DNA from: Thermoleophilia bacterium
GTDB taxonomy: Bacteria; Actinomycetota; Thermoleophilia; Gaiellales; JAICJC01
Length of the DNA: 19,114 nt
Direction: 5' to 3'
NCBI GenBank assembly: GCA_025928435.1
Contig: JAICJM010000064.1
Span: 1-19,114, forward strand
In this document: one piece after another, positions 18,990 to 19,114 of the stretch
Layout: each line of letters opens with the position of its first letter
Position numbering within the stretch: the first letter of the stretch is position 1
Translations under genes and position numbers: made by a program
The notes under the pieces: generated by a model
Told to the model about the DNA's origin: nothing
What the model saw: the letters and a program-made list of their open reading frames with translations, nothing else
Database searches by the model: none

Positions 18990-19114
18990 TCAGAGCGTCG
19001 GCAGGTAGCGCTCGAGCTCCCACTCGCTCACCTGCACGCGGTAGGCGTCCCACTCCTCCCGCTTGAGCGCGATCAGGCGGTCGCGCAGCTCGAAGCCGAG
19101 CGCCTTCTCGACCA
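18990..19114 (-). CDS. Glutamine synthetase family protein, C-terminal fragment
   Basis: The last 41 codons are visible; the rest lies beyond the right edge. The tail reads L-R-D-R-L-I-A-L-K-R-E-E-W-D-A-Y-R-V-Q-V, followed by S-E-W-E-L-E-R-Y-L-P-T-L, the conserved C-terminal helix of type I glutamine synthetases and their paralogues (E-W-x-x-Y-R-x-x-V-S-x-W-E-x-x-R-Y-L). It could be glnA itself or a gamma-glutamyl-amine ligase paralogue; the catalytic residues are not in view. It is followed by the palindromic repeat, which may terminate it. Confidence 0.85.
   Translation of the reverse strand, partial: VEKALGFELRDRLIALKREEWDAYRVQVSEWELERYLPTL

Noticed and set aside
1..19114. CRISPR arrays, tRNA/rRNA genes, insertion sequences, prophage or defence genes
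   Set aside because: No regularly spaced direct repeats, no tRNA-like cloverleaf or rRNA sequence, and no transposase, integrase or known defence proteins were seen in any real gene.

Overview
The window is very GC-rich (roughly 70% by eye), gene-dense DNA with strongly GC-biased third codon positions. A high-GC actinobacterium fits best, and a Thermoleophilia-type lineage is my guess. Supporting signs are an F420-type luciferase-like oxidoreductase, a sensor kinase paired with an ANTAR regulator, frequent GTG starts and many genes that look leaderless. There are no rRNA or tRNA genes, CRISPR arrays, transposases or phage genes. The window reads as chromosomal housekeeping plus regulatory DNA, cut through a peroxiredoxin gene on the left and a glutamine-synthetase-type gene on the right.

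Layout. (1) 1-2094, minus strand: a 48-aa peptide with two DEPDVEAH motifs, a hairpin, then an overlapping series of signal-less subtilase, GAF protein, thioredoxin-fold protein and peroxiredoxin. (2) 2198-3872, plus: an MFS transporter fused to a cyclic-nucleotide-binding domain. (3) 3869-4695, minus: an ECF sigma factor followed directly by an 84-aa protein. A 286-bp spacer with a putative promoter and an inverted repeat separates these from a divergent 86-aa gene (4982-5242). (4) 5237-7283, minus: a HhH/SHOCT protein, an unknown 143-aa protein and a NarL/LuxR-type regulator with a degenerate receiver. (5) 7382-11536, plus: a zinc alcohol dehydrogenase, a palindromic repeat, then a molybdate operon (MerR-HTH/TOBE regulator, modA, modB, modC) joined by overlaps. 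(6) 11533-12181, minus: a GFA/CENP-V-type protein and a small coiled-coil protein. (7) 12273-13252, plus: a zinc-ribbon membrane protein and a helical-repeat protein. (8) 13257-16816, minus: an F420-type oxidoreductase, a possible 13-codon leader ORF, and a PAS3-GGDEF-EAL cyclic-di-GMP enzyme. (9) 16880-18927, minus: a GAF2 histidine kinase overlapping an ANTAR response regulator. (10) 18990-19114: the C-terminus of a glutamine synthetase family protein.

Themes. The region is rich in sensing and signalling: GAF and PAS domains, c-di-GMP, a cNMP-binding transporter, an ECF sigma, a LuxR-type regulator and a kinase/ANTAR pair. Packing is extreme. All four convergent gene pairs overlap or abut at their stop codons, same-strand genes share ATGA, GTGA or CTGA junctions, and several genes have a -10-like hexamer 6-10 nt before the start codon, suggesting leaderless transcripts. 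A family of GGGGACAGTCCCC / GGGGACTGTCCCC inverted repeats sits between genes at three places, each time after one gene's stop and just before the next gene's putative promoter. The best candidates for something undescribed are the DEPDVEAH peptide with its subtilase neighbour, the ECF/84-aa pair, the MFS-cNMP fusion and the leader ORF before the GGDEF-EAL gene.
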